Shown here: positions 19,257 to 29,307 of the stretch, one piece after another
Position numbering within the stretch: position 1 is the stretch's first letter
How the letters are laid out: each line of letters starts with the position of its first letter
DNA from: Arthrobacter sp. TMP15
GTDB lineage: Bacteria; Actinomycetota; Actinomycetes; Actinomycetales; Micrococcaceae
DNA length: 64,000 nucleotides
Assembly (NCBI RefSeq): GCF_039529835.1
Contig: NZ_CP154262.1
Location: 3,162,001-3,226,000 of the forward strand
Direction: 5' to 3'
Program-made: the position numbers and the translations under genes
Notes under the pieces: generated by a model
Databases searched by the model: none
Told to the model about the DNA's origin: nothing
Seen by the model: only the letters and a program-made list of their open reading frames with translations

Positions 19257-19357
19257 TAACCTGTTGTTTGCGGGCTGGGCCCACACTCCTGGAACTCACG
19301 TAGCTCTTTTGATTTACGCAGGCTATTTAATGCGCAAAAGCTCAGCGATTACTAGGG

Positions 19358-20212
<855 letters not shown>

Positions 20213-20249
20213 CTAACAGTAAGTCGAAACCAAATCGATATGCAAATCA

Positions 20250-20262
20250 GGTATCTGTTACC
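20250..20262. promoter_or_regulatory. GGTA-N5-TACC palindrome in the rpf-like gene leader
   Basis: The 320-bp stretch between the Rpf-like gene and the hairpin at 20357 holds no gene. On the minus strand it contains GGTAACAGATACC, 215-227 bp upstream of the start codon, beside AT-rich sequence. GTAAC-type sites are bound by MtrA in other actinobacteria, so this is a candidate regulatory site; only one clear GTAAC is present. Confidence 0.3.
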
Positions 20263-20356
20263 TTCTTGTCATATATTTTAACAGGTTCATGGTGTATGCA
20301 CTTTTATTGTCGATATCAGGTTGGGGTGCAGCGTGGACCCATTATGACCGCCAAAA

Positions 20357-20427
20357 CCCTGTTGAGGTTGGAGATGATGACACCCCATCGTTCCTCCTGG
20401 GTGTCATCATCTCCAACCTCAACAGGG
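20357..20427. repeat. Long perfect inverted repeat, 29-bp arms (hairpin B)
   Basis: Arms 20357-20385 and 20399-20427 are perfect reverse complements around a 13-nt loop. Twenty-four of 25 arm positions match hairpin A at 1263-1325, and the one difference is compensated on the other arm. It lies 16 bases after the metB stop codon. No T-tract follows on the minus strand. Confidence 0.92.
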
Positions 20428-20443
20428 CGGGGCTGTCAGGGGC

Positions 20444-21625
20444 TTAGTTCAGGGTGTTCAGCGCCTGATCCAAGTCCGCTATCAAGTCTGCAACGTCCTC
20501 GATGCCAACAGAGAGACGAATCAAATTCTCCGGCACGGCCAGCTCGGTGCCTTTCACCGATGCATGGGTCATCTCCGAGGGGTAGTTCATCAGCGATTCA
20601 ATCCCACCCAATGACTCAGCCAAGGTAAATACGTGGGTGGATTCCGCCACTTGGCGTGCCGCCTTTTCACCACCCTTGAACTGAACAGAGATCATGCCAC
20701 CAAAGCCGCGCATTTGACGGGCCGCCAACTCGTGTCCGGGGTGACCGGGCAGTCCGGGATACAGCACGCGCTCTACTTCAGGACGCGTGCTCAGCCACTC
20801 CGCTACGGCCTGCGCGTTGGAGCAATGCCTGTCCATTCGCACGCCAAGGGTCTTCAACCCCCGAGTTGTCAACCAGGCTTCCATTGGCGCGGACACGGCA
20901 CCTACGGCAAACTGCACAAACCCGATCTTCTCTGCAGCTTCCGCGTCAGAGAGAATAACGGCGCCACCGCAGGCATCCGAGTGCCCACCGATGTATTTAG
21001 TTGTCGAGTGCACCACAATGTCTGCTCCCAGCGAGAGCGGATTCTGCAGATAAGGAGAAGCGAACGTGTTATCCACCACCAGCAGCGCGCCAACACCGTG
21101 AGCCGCCTCGGCAAGTGCGGAAATATCGGTGATCTTCATCATCGGGTTCGAGGGTGTTTCCACCCAAATCATCTTTGTTGCACCCTCTGGCCCGCCAGCA
21201 CCAACGGCGGCAGCCAACGCGGCGCCGTCGTTCATATCCACAACAGAATTACTGATTCCCCAGACAGAAAGGACCCTGCTGATGAGCCGGTACGTTCCGC
21301 CGTAAACGTCATTGCCCATGACAATATGATCGCCGGGGAGCAACAGCGCACGGATCAACGCATCCTCCGCGGCGAGGCCGGATGCAAAGCTGAACGCGAA
21401 CTCGCCACCCTCCAGTGCCGCGAGCTGTGCCTGCAGGGCATCCCGGGTGGGATTGGTACCACGGCCATATTCGTAACCATTGCGCAGCTTGCCGATCCCA
21501 TCCTGGGCAAAGGTAGTGGTTTGGTACAGCGGCGGAATAACAGCTCCGGTGGTGGGATCCGGGGTCTGCCCCGCATGCACCGCGCGGGTGTTAAATCCTG
21601 TGGAGTCCGAGTGTGGATTGGACAT
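20444..21625 (-). CDS. metB: Cystathionine gamma-synthase/gamma-lyase (Cys/Met PLP enzyme)
   Basis: 393 residues from the ATG at 21625, with AAGGAG seven bases upstream. Motifs of the PLP-dependent Cys/Met metabolism family are complete: GFNTRAVHAGQTPDPTTGAV at the start, YEYGRGTNPTRDALQ near 55, GGTYRLISRV near 115, VVDNTFASPYLQ near 185 and the PLP-lysine motif VVHSTTKYIGGHSD near 205. It either joins O-acyl-homoserine and cysteine or splits cystathionine; sequence alone does not separate the two. Its position 31 bases after cbs favours a role as lyase in reverse transsulfuration. Confidence 0.9.
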   Translation of the reverse strand: MSNPHSDSTGFNTRAVHAGQTPDPTTGAVIPPLYQTTTFAQDGIGKLRNGYEYGRGTNPTRDALQAQLAALEGGEFAFSFASGLAAEDALIRALLLPGDHIVMGNDVYGGTYRLISRVLSVWGISNSVVDMNDGAALAAAVGAGGPEGATKMIWVETPSNPMMKITDISALAEAAHGVGALLVVDNTFASPYLQNPLSLGADIVVHSTTKYIGGHSDACGGAVILSDAEAAEKIGFVQFAVGAVSAPMEAWLTTRGLKTLGVRMDRHCSNAQAVAEWLSTRPEVERVLYPGLPGHPGHELAARQMRGFGGMISVQFKGGEKAARQVAESTHVFTLAESLGGIESLMNYPSEMTHASVKGTELAVPENLIRLSVGIEDVADLIADLDQALNTLN

Positions 21626-21656
21626 TAAATGCTCCTTAAAGCCAGTCGTTGAGTTA

Positions 21657-23042
21657 TCAATCGTTGAGGTAATTGAGCAGGTCATGGCGGGTCAGCACAC
21701 CCACGGGGGCGCCCACAAATGTGACCATCAGCGCATCCACAACCTCTAATTTGTTGCGCGCGGCGGAGATCGGCTCCAACGAACCGATGATGGGCAGGCG
21801 GGCCTGCATGTGTTCGGTTATTTTGTCAGTCATTTTGGCTTCGTGCCGGAATAACTTGCCAGTCAGTGTGCGCTCATCAACCGAACCAATAACTTCACCC
21901 ATGACAACAGGGGGCTCGGCGGAAAGCACGGGGATCTGCGAGACACCATATTCGGCCATGAGATTAATGACATCACGCACTGTTTCATTAGGATGGATAT
22001 GTACTAATTCGGGCAATCCGCCGGTCTTGGTTTGCAGGATATCTCCGATGGCGGGTTCATCCGAGACCTTCAAGAAACCGTAGGATTGCATCCATTTATC
22101 GTCAAAGATCTTAGCCAGATACCCGCGCCCGCTGTCAGGTAGAAGAACAACAATAACGGCCTCCGGCCCCAGCTCCTTGGCAACGGCCAGAGCCGCAACC
22201 ACCGCCATGCCGGACGAGCCGCCCACGAGCAGGCCCTCCTCGCGAGCCAGGCGCCGGGTCATGGCGAAGCTGTCATTGTCAGTCACAGCGATGATCTTGT
22301 GCGGTACCAAGGGATCATAGGAGGCCGGCCAGATGTCCTCCCCCACACCTTCCACAAGATATGGCCGCCCGGTGCCGCCTGAGTACACAGAGCCCTCGGG
22401 GTCCGCGCCAATGATCTGAACTTCACCGCCATGGGCCTCGGGGCGATCCTTGGAAGCTTCGCGCAGGAAACGTCCTGTTCCAGAGATGGTGCCCCCTGTC
22501 CCCACTCCGGCCACGAAGTGCGTGAGCTTTCCTTCGGTGTCGCGCCAGATTTCGGGCCCGGTAGTCTCGTAGTGGCTAAGGGGCCCGTTGAGGTTTGAGA
22601 ATTGATCTGGCTTGTAAGCGCCCGGAATTTCCTTTACTAGCCGGTCAGAAACCCCGTAGTAGGACTGCGGGCTGTTGGCAGCGACCGCCGACGGGGTAAC
22701 GACCACCTGTGCACCGTAGGCCCGCAAAACGGCACGTTTGTCCTCGCCCACCTTGTCCGGAACCACAAACGTGCAGTTGTAGCCCCGAGCTTGGGCAACC
22801 ATCGCCATAGCAACGCCGGTGTTCCCGCTCGTAGGCTCAACCACTGTGCCACCTGGGCCAATTTTGCCCTCTTTCGCGGCCTCGTCAAGCATTTTGACGG
22901 CGATCCTGTCCTTGGCCGAGCCACCAGGATTCATGTATTCAAGCTTCACCAGAATGGTTGCTTGAATACCGTCGGTGACCTTGTTCAGCTTGACCAGCGG
23001 TGTATTGCCAATAAGGTCCAAGACGGAATTCGCATACTTCAT
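21657..23042 (-). CDS. cbs: Cystathionine beta-synthase with C-terminal CBS-domain pair
   Basis: 461 residues from the ATG at 23042. The fold-type II PLP domain begins MKYANSVLDLIGNTPLVKL; the PLP lysine is in NPGGSAKDRIAVKM near residue 43, and TSGNTGVAMAMVAQ and GTGGTISGTGR follow. The C-terminal part from about 330 has two CBS motifs (VRDVINLMAEYGVSQIPVL and VVDALMVTFVGAPVGVLTRHDL). It condenses serine (or O-acetylserine) with homocysteine to cystathionine. It precedes metB on the same strand. The SD is weak. Confidence 0.92.
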   Translation of the reverse strand: MKYANSVLDLIGNTPLVKLNKVTDGIQATILVKLEYMNPGGSAKDRIAVKMLDEAAKEGKIGPGGTVVEPTSGNTGVAMAMVAQARGYNCTFVVPDKVGEDKRAVLRAYGAQVVVTPSAVAANSPQSYYGVSDRLVKEIPGAYKPDQFSNLNGPLSHYETTGPEIWRDTEGKLTHFVAGVGTGGTISGTGRFLREASKDRPEAHGGEVQIIGADPEGSVYSGGTGRPYLVEGVGEDIWPASYDPLVPHKIIAVTDNDSFAMTRRLAREEGLLVGGSSGMAVVAALAVAKELGPEAVIVVLLPDSGRGYLAKIFDDKWMQSYGFLKVSDEPAIGDILQTKTGGLPELVHIHPNETVRDVINLMAEYGVSQIPVLSAEPPVVMGEVIGSVDERTLTGKLFRHEAKMTDKITEHMQARLPIIGSLEPISAARNKLEVVDALMVTFVGAPVGVLTRHDLLNYLND

Positions 23043-23098
23043 ATATCCAAACGTAGACCCCTGCCAGATCTGGGCCAAGAAGCATTACCCTTTGGGAC

Positions 23099-23168
23099 TG
23101 TACCCACTGCCGCCTCTGGCCCCGCTTGAACAGGCGTTCGAACGGGGCCAGAGGCAGCAGTGGGTACA
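23099..23168. repeat. Very long inverted repeat between putA and cbs (hairpin D)
   Basis: Outer arms 23099-23124 and 23143-23168 pair at 25 of 26 positions. The stem continues inward (TTGAAC with GTTCGA, one wobble) to a 4-nt loop AGGC, giving about 33 stacked positions. It begins 15 bases after the putA stop and ends 57 bases before the cbs start codon, so it separates two same-strand units. Confidence 0.92.
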
Positions 23169-23182
23169 TAAGCAGGATCTGG

Positions 23183-26100
23183 CTAAATCAACTCGTCCGA
23201 GAGGTGATCCGCAGTGCCGAAGCGGTGGGCGGTGATGGCGATGGCCTGCTCGCGCAGGAACGGCAGCATCTCGACGCGACCGGCCTCGGTCACTTCTCCG
23301 TGATAGATCGCCAGGTCCGGACGGCCGTCAATTCCCTGGTATACAGCCGTGGCATCGCCATCAATGAGACGGATCCGGCCAGCTCCGAACCGGCGGGCAG
23401 TAGTTAGCCACTGTGCATCGCTCTCCACTTTCACGCTGATACGCAGGCTCAACAGCAGTGCATTAATGGCGCTGGGAAGTTCGGCTCCGGAGGAGACTTC
23501 CGGAACAGAGCCGGCCAGGATCCCCGCCGAAAGCACACGTAGCAGCTTCGCTATGGAGCCGCCCTCAGCAAGACGAACCAGCGGATTCAATGGCCGGTAG
23601 CGGAACACGTTGCGCTCCGCGGACAGCGCTGAGACGTCCTTGGCGACTCCAAATTCAGCAGCCCAGGCAGCGGCGTCACTGGTCAGGGCCCGGCGCAGGA
23701 AGGCCTGCTCATCTTCTGTGAGACTTGACGCGGCGGTAATCATTTTCCGTGCCGTATCCCCCAACGGTTCGGTGGCGGTGGATTGCGCCGGAGTCCAGCT
23801 GCCCAACCCCATAAGGTAATTGGGTCCACCAGCCTTGGTGCCGGCACCAACAGCCGATTTCTTCCAGCCGCCAAACGGTTGACGCTGCACGATTGCCCCG
23901 GTAATACCACGGTTCACATACAGGTTCCCGGCTTCAATGGTGTCCATCCAGATACCGATCTCGGTTGAATCCAGCGAGTGCAAACCACTTGTCAGACCGT
24001 AATCGATGGTGTTGACCATTGAGATGGCTTCTTCGAGGGTGTCAGCACGCATGATCCCCAAAACGGGGCCAAAGAACTCTGTGAGGTGGAAGTAGGAGCC
24101 GGCAACCACCCCGGTGCGGACCCCTGGTGACCAGAGCCGTCCTGTGCTATCCAATTGCCGCGGCTCAATGGCCCAGCTTTCGCCCTCATCCAACGTTGTC
24201 AACGCTGTGTGGAGCTTGCCTGCCGCGGGCTCAATGATGGGCCCCATCTGACTGGTGGCTACTTCCGGGTAACCAACAACGAGGCTGGAAGCTGCATCTA
24301 TGAGTTGATTCCGGAATCGGTTCGACTGCGCCACGGAGCCAACCATAATGACCAGCGAAGCGGCTGAGCACTTTTGTCCGGCATGCCCAAACGCTGACTG
24401 GACCACGTCTCTTGCCGCGAGGTCAAAGTCCGCGCTGGGTGTGACGATCACGGCGTTCTTACCGGAAGTTTCAGCTAATAGGGGCAGGTCATTGCGGAAA
24501 CTACGGAACAGTTCCGCCGTTTCGTAGCCACCGGTGAGGAGGAGACGATCCACTAAGGGGTGCCCTACCAGTGCCTGACCCAGCTCTCTTTCACCAAGTT
24601 GGACCAACGCCAGAACTTCGCGGGGAACACCTGCATCCCATAGCGCCTGGACCATGACGGAGCCACAGCGCTGTGCTTGACGCGCAGGTTTAATGACGAC
24701 GGCGGAGCCCGCGGCAAGTGCCGAAAGCGTGGACCCTGCCGGAATTGCCACGGGGAAGTTCCACGGCGGGGTCACAACTGTGAGTTTGGCTGGGACAAAG
24801 GTTGCGCCGTCGAGCGTTTCAAGGTCTTTGGCCCGCTCAGCATAGAAGTGTGCAAAGTCAATGGCCTCACTGACCTCGGGATCTCCCTGGTCCAGAGTCT
24901 TCCCGGTTTCGGATGCCATAACTTCCAGCAATTCTGCCCGGCGTGATGCCAACACGTCCCCTGCGCGGTGCAAGATGACAGCACGCTCGGCACCACTCAT
25001 GGCGCTCCAGGCCGTGCTGGCAGCAACAGCGGTGTCAACAATCTGGTTTAGCTGCTCCAGCTCGGTGACGGAGGTTGCTGCAACCAGATCATTGCCCAGC
25101 GTGGAGGAGGGCACACGTGCCAGGATCTCCCGGCCCCAATCCCGGTTCTGCGCCAACGCAGGATCCGTGTCGGGAGTGTTTGCGAAGCCCTCAGTGTTGT
25201 GGCCGCGTGACTGTGCGGGCTTGTTGCGGTCCTGCACACGGTTCGAGGCGGGCACCTCGCTATCCAGCGCGGTCAGAGAGTCCAGGAAGCGGTTCTTCTC
25301 GCGTTCAAAGAGTGCTTCATTATCGGAGAGCTCAAAGACAGCTGACATGAAGTTGTCCTGGCTGGCGCCCTCTTCCAACCGGCGGATCAGGTACGCAATG
25401 GCGACATCGAACTCACCCGGATGCACTACGGGCGTGTAAAGCAGTAGTGAGCCAACGTCACGCCGAACTGCCTGCGCCTGCCCAGTTGCCATGCCCAGCA
25501 ACATTTCAAACTCCAGCTGCCCCGAATCAGGGCTAATCCCGCGCTGCTTGGCAAGTAGCCAAGCGTGGGCCACGTCAAAGAGATTGTGGCCGGCCACACC
25601 GATATGTACGTTTTTGATGTGTTCCGGAGTCAGCGAATAGTTCACAATTCGCTTGTAGTTAGTGTCGGAGTCCATTTTGGAGCCCCAGGTAGCCAATGGC
25701 CAGCCGTTAACGGAGGCCTGCACCTGTTCCATGGGCAGGTTGGCACCCTTGACAATACGCACTTTGACAGGCGCACCTCCAGCGGCTGTACGCGCAGCCG
25801 CCCACTCCTGGAGGTCGATCATGGCGGCCAGGGTGTCAGGCAAATAGGCCTGCAGAACAATCCCGGCTTCAAGGTTGTTGAACTCCGGCTTGTCCAACAT
25901 CCGTTTAAATACGGCGATGGTCATGCCCAAGTCTTTGTACTCTTCCATATCCAGGTTAATGAACTTGGGGGACGGGAAAGAATTGGCCAGGGTGTACAGC
26001 GGCGTCAGTTTTTGCACTACATGCTCCACGGCCTCATCAAAAGCCCATGGGGAGTGCGGCGCCACGGTGGAGGACTCCTTGATGGAGACGTAATCAACGT

Positions 26101-26641
26101 CGTCTCTTGCCAGCAGCTTCAAGGTCCCTTTAAGGCGACGATCGGCTTCCTTTTCACCGAGAACGGCCTCGCCAAGTAAGTTAATGTTCAGCTCTGTGCC
26201 ATCCGCGCGGATCTTGGCGATGGACCGGCCCAGTTTGGCGTCGGTGGCATCGACAATGAGGTGTCCCACCATCTCGCGCAAAACCCTGCGGGCAATCGGA
26301 ATGACCAGATGGGGCATGATCGGGGCCATAACCCCGCCCAAACGAACGGCGCTGCGCATGTACCACGGCAAAAACGCCGGTACTTTCGGAGCCAGTGCCG
26401 CCAGGTTACGGCCAGCCACAACCACGTCTTCAGGGCGGATGACACCATCCACGAAGCCGACCGTGAAGTCCAGTCCCGCCGGATCCTTCAGGACCCCGGC
26501 CAGCCTCTGGGCGGAGACGTCAGCTGGGAACGTAGCGGCTTCAGCCAACCACCGCCGAACCAAGGCGATGCTCTCCTCGGCAAGTTCGTCGCCTGGGACC
26601 GGGATGTTAGCGGCAGTAGCCGCAGGAGCTGTGCTGTTCAT
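23183..26641 (-). CDS. putA: PutA, bifunctional proline dehydrogenase / P5C dehydrogenase
   Basis: 1152 residues. The N-terminal FAD proline dehydrogenase part (about 90-500) shows LNINLLGEAVLGEKEADRRL, VRIVKGANLPMEQVQ and the substrate-binding YLIRRLEEGAS. The aldehyde dehydrogenase part (about 520-1000) has VTPPWNFPVAIPAG, LAETSGKNAVIV and the catalytic Cys in GHAGQKCSAASLV. A further 150 residues follow. There is no N-terminal ribbon-helix-helix, so this PutA is not a DNA-binding trifunctional type. It converts proline to glutamate at the membrane. A LysR regulator is divergently placed. Confidence 0.97.
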   Translation of the reverse strand: MNSTAPAATAANIPVPGDELAEESIALVRRWLAEAATFPADVSAQRLAGVLKDPAGLDFTVGFVDGVIRPEDVVVAGRNLAALAPKVPAFLPWYMRSAVRLGGVMAPIMPHLVIPIARRVLREMVGHLIVDATDAKLGRSIAKIRADGTELNINLLGEAVLGEKEADRRLKGTLKLLARDDVDYVSIKESSTVAPHSPWAFDEAVEHVVQKLTPLYTLANSFPSPKFINLDMEEYKDLGMTIAVFKRMLDKPEFNNLEAGIVLQAYLPDTLAAMIDLQEWAAARTAAGGAPVKVRIVKGANLPMEQVQASVNGWPLATWGSKMDSDTNYKRIVNYSLTPEHIKNVHIGVAGHNLFDVAHAWLLAKQRGISPDSGQLEFEMLLGMATGQAQAVRRDVGSLLLYTPVVHPGEFDVAIAYLIRRLEEGASQDNFMSAVFELSDNEALFEREKNRFLDSLTALDSEVPASNRVQDRNKPAQSRGHNTEGFANTPDTDPALAQNRDWGREILARVPSSTLGNDLVAATSVTELEQLNQIVDTAVAASTAWSAMSGAERAVILHRAGDVLASRRAELLEVMASETGKTLDQGDPEVSEAIDFAHFYAERAKDLETLDGATFVPAKLTVVTPPWNFPVAIPAGSTLSALAAGSAVVIKPARQAQRCGSVMVQALWDAGVPREVLALVQLGERELGQALVGHPLVDRLLLTGGYETAELFRSFRNDLPLLAETSGKNAVIVTPSADFDLAARDVVQSAFGHAGQKCSAASLVIMVGSVAQSNRFRNQLIDAASSLVVGYPEVATSQMGPIIEPAAGKLHTALTTLDEGESWAIEPRQLDSTGRLWSPGVRTGVVAGSYFHLTEFFGPVLGIMRADTLEEAISMVNTIDYGLTSGLHSLDSTEIGIWMDTIEAGNLYVNRGITGAIVQRQPFGGWKKSAVGAGTKAGGPNYLMGLGSWTPAQSTATEPLGDTARKMITAASSLTEDEQAFLRRALTSDAAAWAAEFGVAKDVSALSAERNVFRYRPLNPLVRLAEGGSIAKLLRVLSAGILAGSVPEVSSGAELPSAINALLLSLRISVKVESDAQWLTTARRFGAGRIRLIDGDATAVYQGIDGRPDLAIYHGEVTEAGRVEMLPFLREQAIAITAHRFGTADHLSDELI

Positions 26642-26747
26642 GGCGTTTCATTGCTCATTTCTACTGGTGCCTTCATACGTGCAACCGCGCACCAAGCGTC
26701 GCCTGTGACGCCTTTCGCGGGGTTCCTATTAGCTCCAGTATGGGACT

Positions 26748-26787
26748 AATATTCATTAAGGAAAAGTGGTGTTATTTGATGAATATT
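26748..26787. promoter_or_regulatory. Inverted repeat in the putA-lysR divergent region, likely operator
   Basis: AATATTCAT (26748-26756) and ATGAATATT (26779-26787) are perfect complements; extended to 14 positions, 12 match. Centre-to-centre distance is 31 bp, or three helical turns. The site lies just before the regulator start and about 110 bp before putA. LysR proteins bind such dyads. Confidence 0.55.
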
Positions 26788-26819
26788 GGACAGTTCTTCT
26801 TATTGATCTGGGGTACACC

Positions 26820-27812
26820 TTGCTGAACGTGCGACGGCTGCGTTTACTGCGTGAACTACACATCCGCGGAACCCTCGCCGACGTGGCTATAGCCCTGCAA
26901 TACAGCCCCTCTGCCGTGTCCCAGCAGCTGGCCTTATTGGAGAAGGAAACCGGGGTGAAATTGCTCCGAAAAGTTGGTCGGCGAGTGCAGTTGACGGCGC
27001 AGGCGGAAATTCTCGTGGCCCATACTGCAGACATCGTGGAGTCGCTGGAGCGCGCCGAAGCAGAGATCGCCGCTTCGCTGACAACAGTGGCTGGAACGGT
27101 GAAACTGGCCGTGTTTCAATCCGCGGCGTTGGCGCTGTTGCCGGAACTGCTCACGGCCATGTCGCAGCGCTACCCCGAAGTGCGCATTGAGATGACTCAG
27201 CGCGAGCCTGAAACCGCACTCTATGAAACGTGGGCCCGCGATTTCGACATGGTGGTGGCAGAGCAGTATCCGGGCCATGCAGCGCCCCGACATCCCGAGC
27301 TGGACAGGGTCCTGCTAACAACCGACACCATCCGTTTGGCAGTGCCCTCTCCCACAGTTGAAGGAACAGTCTCACGGTTGCGCAGCGAACCCATCACGGG
27401 CATCGAGGACACCCGCGATTTACCGTGGGTGATGGAGCCGCGCGGAGCCGCCTCTCGCCATTGGGCTGAACAGGCATGCAGGCAGGCCGGATTCGAACCC
27501 GATGTGCGTTTTGAAACAGCCGATCTTCAGGCCCAGGTCCGCCTTATTGAATCCGGCAACGCTGTGGGGCTGATGCCCGATCTGATGTGGACGGGACGGA
27601 AACCGGCGCTGATGTTGTTGAAACTGCCGGGGCTCCCTCGGCGCACGGTGTTCACGGCCGCTCGGCGCGCCAGTCGGAGCCGGCCGGCAATTCTGGCCTG
27701 CCGGGAAATCCTGGCCCAGACAGCGCTGAGTATCTCTGCTGAACCGAACAAAAGCCTCGAGAGCTCGGAGCTTGCCCCGGAGTGCGGCCAAGAAGTCACA
27801 CCTACTCTGTGA
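26820..27812 (+). CDS. LysR-family transcriptional regulator, divergent from putA
   Basis: 330 residues if translation starts at the TTG at 26820 (MLNVRRLRLLRELHIRGTLA), which fits the family's usual beginning; the frame is open from 26766. The winged helix includes ALQYSPSAVSQQLALLEKE and the wing TGVKLLRKVGRRVQLT. The effector domain starts near residue 90 with VKLAVFQSAALALLPELL and contains GLMPDLM. The arrangement head-to-head with putA and the shared dyad suggest control of proline catabolism. The co-inducer is unknown. A TTG start without a strong SD leaves the exact start open. Confidence 0.88.
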   Translation: MLNVRRLRLLRELHIRGTLADVAIALQYSPSAVSQQLALLEKETGVKLLRKVGRRVQLTAQAEILVAHTADIVESLERAEAEIAASLTTVAGTVKLAVFQSAALALLPELLTAMSQRYPEVRIEMTQREPETALYETWARDFDMVVAEQYPGHAAPRHPELDRVLLTTDTIRLAVPSPTVEGTVSRLRSEPITGIEDTRDLPWVMEPRGAASRHWAEQACRQAGFEPDVRFETADLQAQVRLIESGNAVGLMPDLMWTGRKPALMLLKLPGLPRRTVFTAARRASRSRPAILACREILAQTALSISAEPNKSLESSELAPECGQEVTPTL

Positions 27813-28011
27813 ACCCGGGACCATTTTCAGGTTCCACCTGAACTGGATACCCCTTAGCAACAGGCCCGGCGAAGGGACTGAAGCGGCTGCCTTGGGAATC
27901 TCCGGCCTACGCATTGCGCCGTCACACTTCCGTAAGGAGAAGTGCCCACGCTCACGATGTTCTTCGCTCAACTCTCGCCACAGGCGACCATGCACATGCG
28001 ACCATGGAAGC

Positions 28012-28965
28012 ATGACCGAATTAGCCACCCCGGGACCCACCATGGACTGGGATGCCGGCGGTCCATACAAACTGCACCAAACTCTGGGCATCCTTGGCCG
28101 CGGCCCCGGTGACGCCACCATCCGGCTCACGGACAGCACAGCCTGGCTGGCTTCCAACACTCCGGCGGGCCCGGCAACTCTCGGGATTAGTCAGCACAAC
28201 AACACGCTCACCATCCGCTCGTGGGGACCCGGCGCCGAGCATGCCTTGGTTGGTGTGCCAGGGCTGCTGGGGGCACACGATGACTGGTCTCACTTCGACT
28301 CCCACGCGTTTGCGAGCACCCTTCCGCACAAAATTAGGGAAGCACGACGGCGTCATGCGGCAGTGCGTCTGCCCTCCACAGGGCGCATGGTTGACGCCCT
28401 GATCCCGGCCATACTGGAGCAAAAGGTGACAGCACGAGAGGCTCGCCGGGGATATGCCGCACTGGTGCGCAATTTTGGTTCCCCAGCTCCAGGCTCGGGT
28501 ATCCACCCGGACATCCCAACAGATCTGATGGTTGCTCCCACCCCGCCTCAGTGGGCAGCCATTCCGTCATGGGAGTGGCACAAAGCTGGGGTGGGGCCGC
28601 AGCGCTCAGCAACCGTGATGCGGGTGGCGGGCTCCGCTACTGGTTTGGAAAGGCTCGCATCGTTGCCGGCCGTGGACGCTGCTGCGAAGATGCAAAGCAT
28701 CCCAGGTATAGGCGTGTGGACTGCGGCGGAAGTCACCCAGCGCACTCATGGCGACGCCGATCAGGTAGCCGTCGGTGACTACCACCTGGCCGCCTATGTG
28801 GGCTGGGCCCTGGCCGGTAAAGCCGTGGATGATGCCGGCATGCTGGCTCTGCTGGAACCTTGGCGAGGACACCGACAGCGCGTGGTTCGCATGCTGCAAT
28901 TGAGCGGTTTTCACAAACCGACATTTGGCCCACGGATGACAATCCAAGATCACCGCCGTCACTAA
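28012..28965 (+). CDS. DNA-3-methyladenine glycosylase, AlkA-like HhH-GPD protein
   Basis: 317 residues from the ATG at 28012; the frame upstream to 27772 overlaps the regulator and lacks coding character. The helix-hairpin-helix motif is KMQSIPGIGVWTAAEV near residue 228, and the catalytic Asp is in VAVGDYHLAAYVG near 257. ALIPAILEQKVTAREA near 127 is the preceding family motif. The N-terminal third matches the extra beta domain of AlkA relatives. It should excise alkylated purines in base-excision repair. It stands between the LysR gene and the ABM gene, all on the plus strand. Confidence 0.9.
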   Translation: MTELATPGPTMDWDAGGPYKLHQTLGILGRGPGDATIRLTDSTAWLASNTPAGPATLGISQHNNTLTIRSWGPGAEHALVGVPGLLGAHDDWSHFDSHAFASTLPHKIREARRRHAAVRLPSTGRMVDALIPAILEQKVTAREARRGYAALVRNFGSPAPGSGIHPDIPTDLMVAPTPPQWAAIPSWEWHKAGVGPQRSATVMRVAGSATGLERLASLPAVDAAAKMQSIPGIGVWTAAEVTQRTHGDADQVAVGDYHLAAYVGWALAGKAVDDAGMLALLEPWRGHRQRVVRMLQLSGFHKPTFGPRMTIQDHRRH

Positions 28966-29012
28966 CCTGCTGGGACATCAGTTCAGCCAGCGACACAGAC
29001 TACGCTTGTTTC

Positions 29013-29294
29013 ATGAGCGAAATCATCAACTTACAGGCCACCTTCATTCCCAACGAAGGCGAATTCTTCCGTGTGAAACTTGCACTTGAAATCGCCATTG
29101 AACAAGTGGTGGAAGAAGACGGCTGCATCCAATACGAAATTACCGAGGAATCGGAAGAAAAGATTGTCTTGACGGAGGTGTGGGCGTCAGAGGAAGACCT
29201 GGACAAGCACAGCAAGGGCATTGCAGTGCAGGACCTGAACGAGTCCTTGAGCGCCTTATTGGCCGAGCCGGTCAAACTGGAACGTCCCCAGTAA
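29013..29294 (+). CDS. Antibiotic biosynthesis monooxygenase (ABM/YgiN-like) domain protein
   Basis: 93 residues from the ATG at 29013. The sequence follows the ferredoxin-like ABM fold: LQATFIPNEGEFFRVKLALE, then EEDGCIQYEIT, IVLTEVWASEEDLDKHSKG near residue 65, and a closing VKLERPQ. Relatives are quinol monooxygenases or stress-related dimeric enzymes without cofactor. It is acidic throughout. It lies 47 bases after the glycosylase gene and ends before a strong hairpin shared with the convergent thioredoxin gene. Confidence 0.85.
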   Translation: MSEIINLQATFIPNEGEFFRVKLALEIAIEQVVEEDGCIQYEITEESEEKIVLTEVWASEEDLDKHSKGIAVQDLNESLSALLAEPVKLERPQ

Positions 29295-29307
29295 CACCTA
29301 ACAAAAA

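Noticed and set aside
20633-21628. 331-codon plus-strand open frame
   Set aside because: Antisense to metB, which has all PLP-enzyme motifs.
27420-28160. 246-codon minus-strand open frame
   Set aside because: Antisense to the LysR and glycosylase genes; composition is that of a shadow frame.
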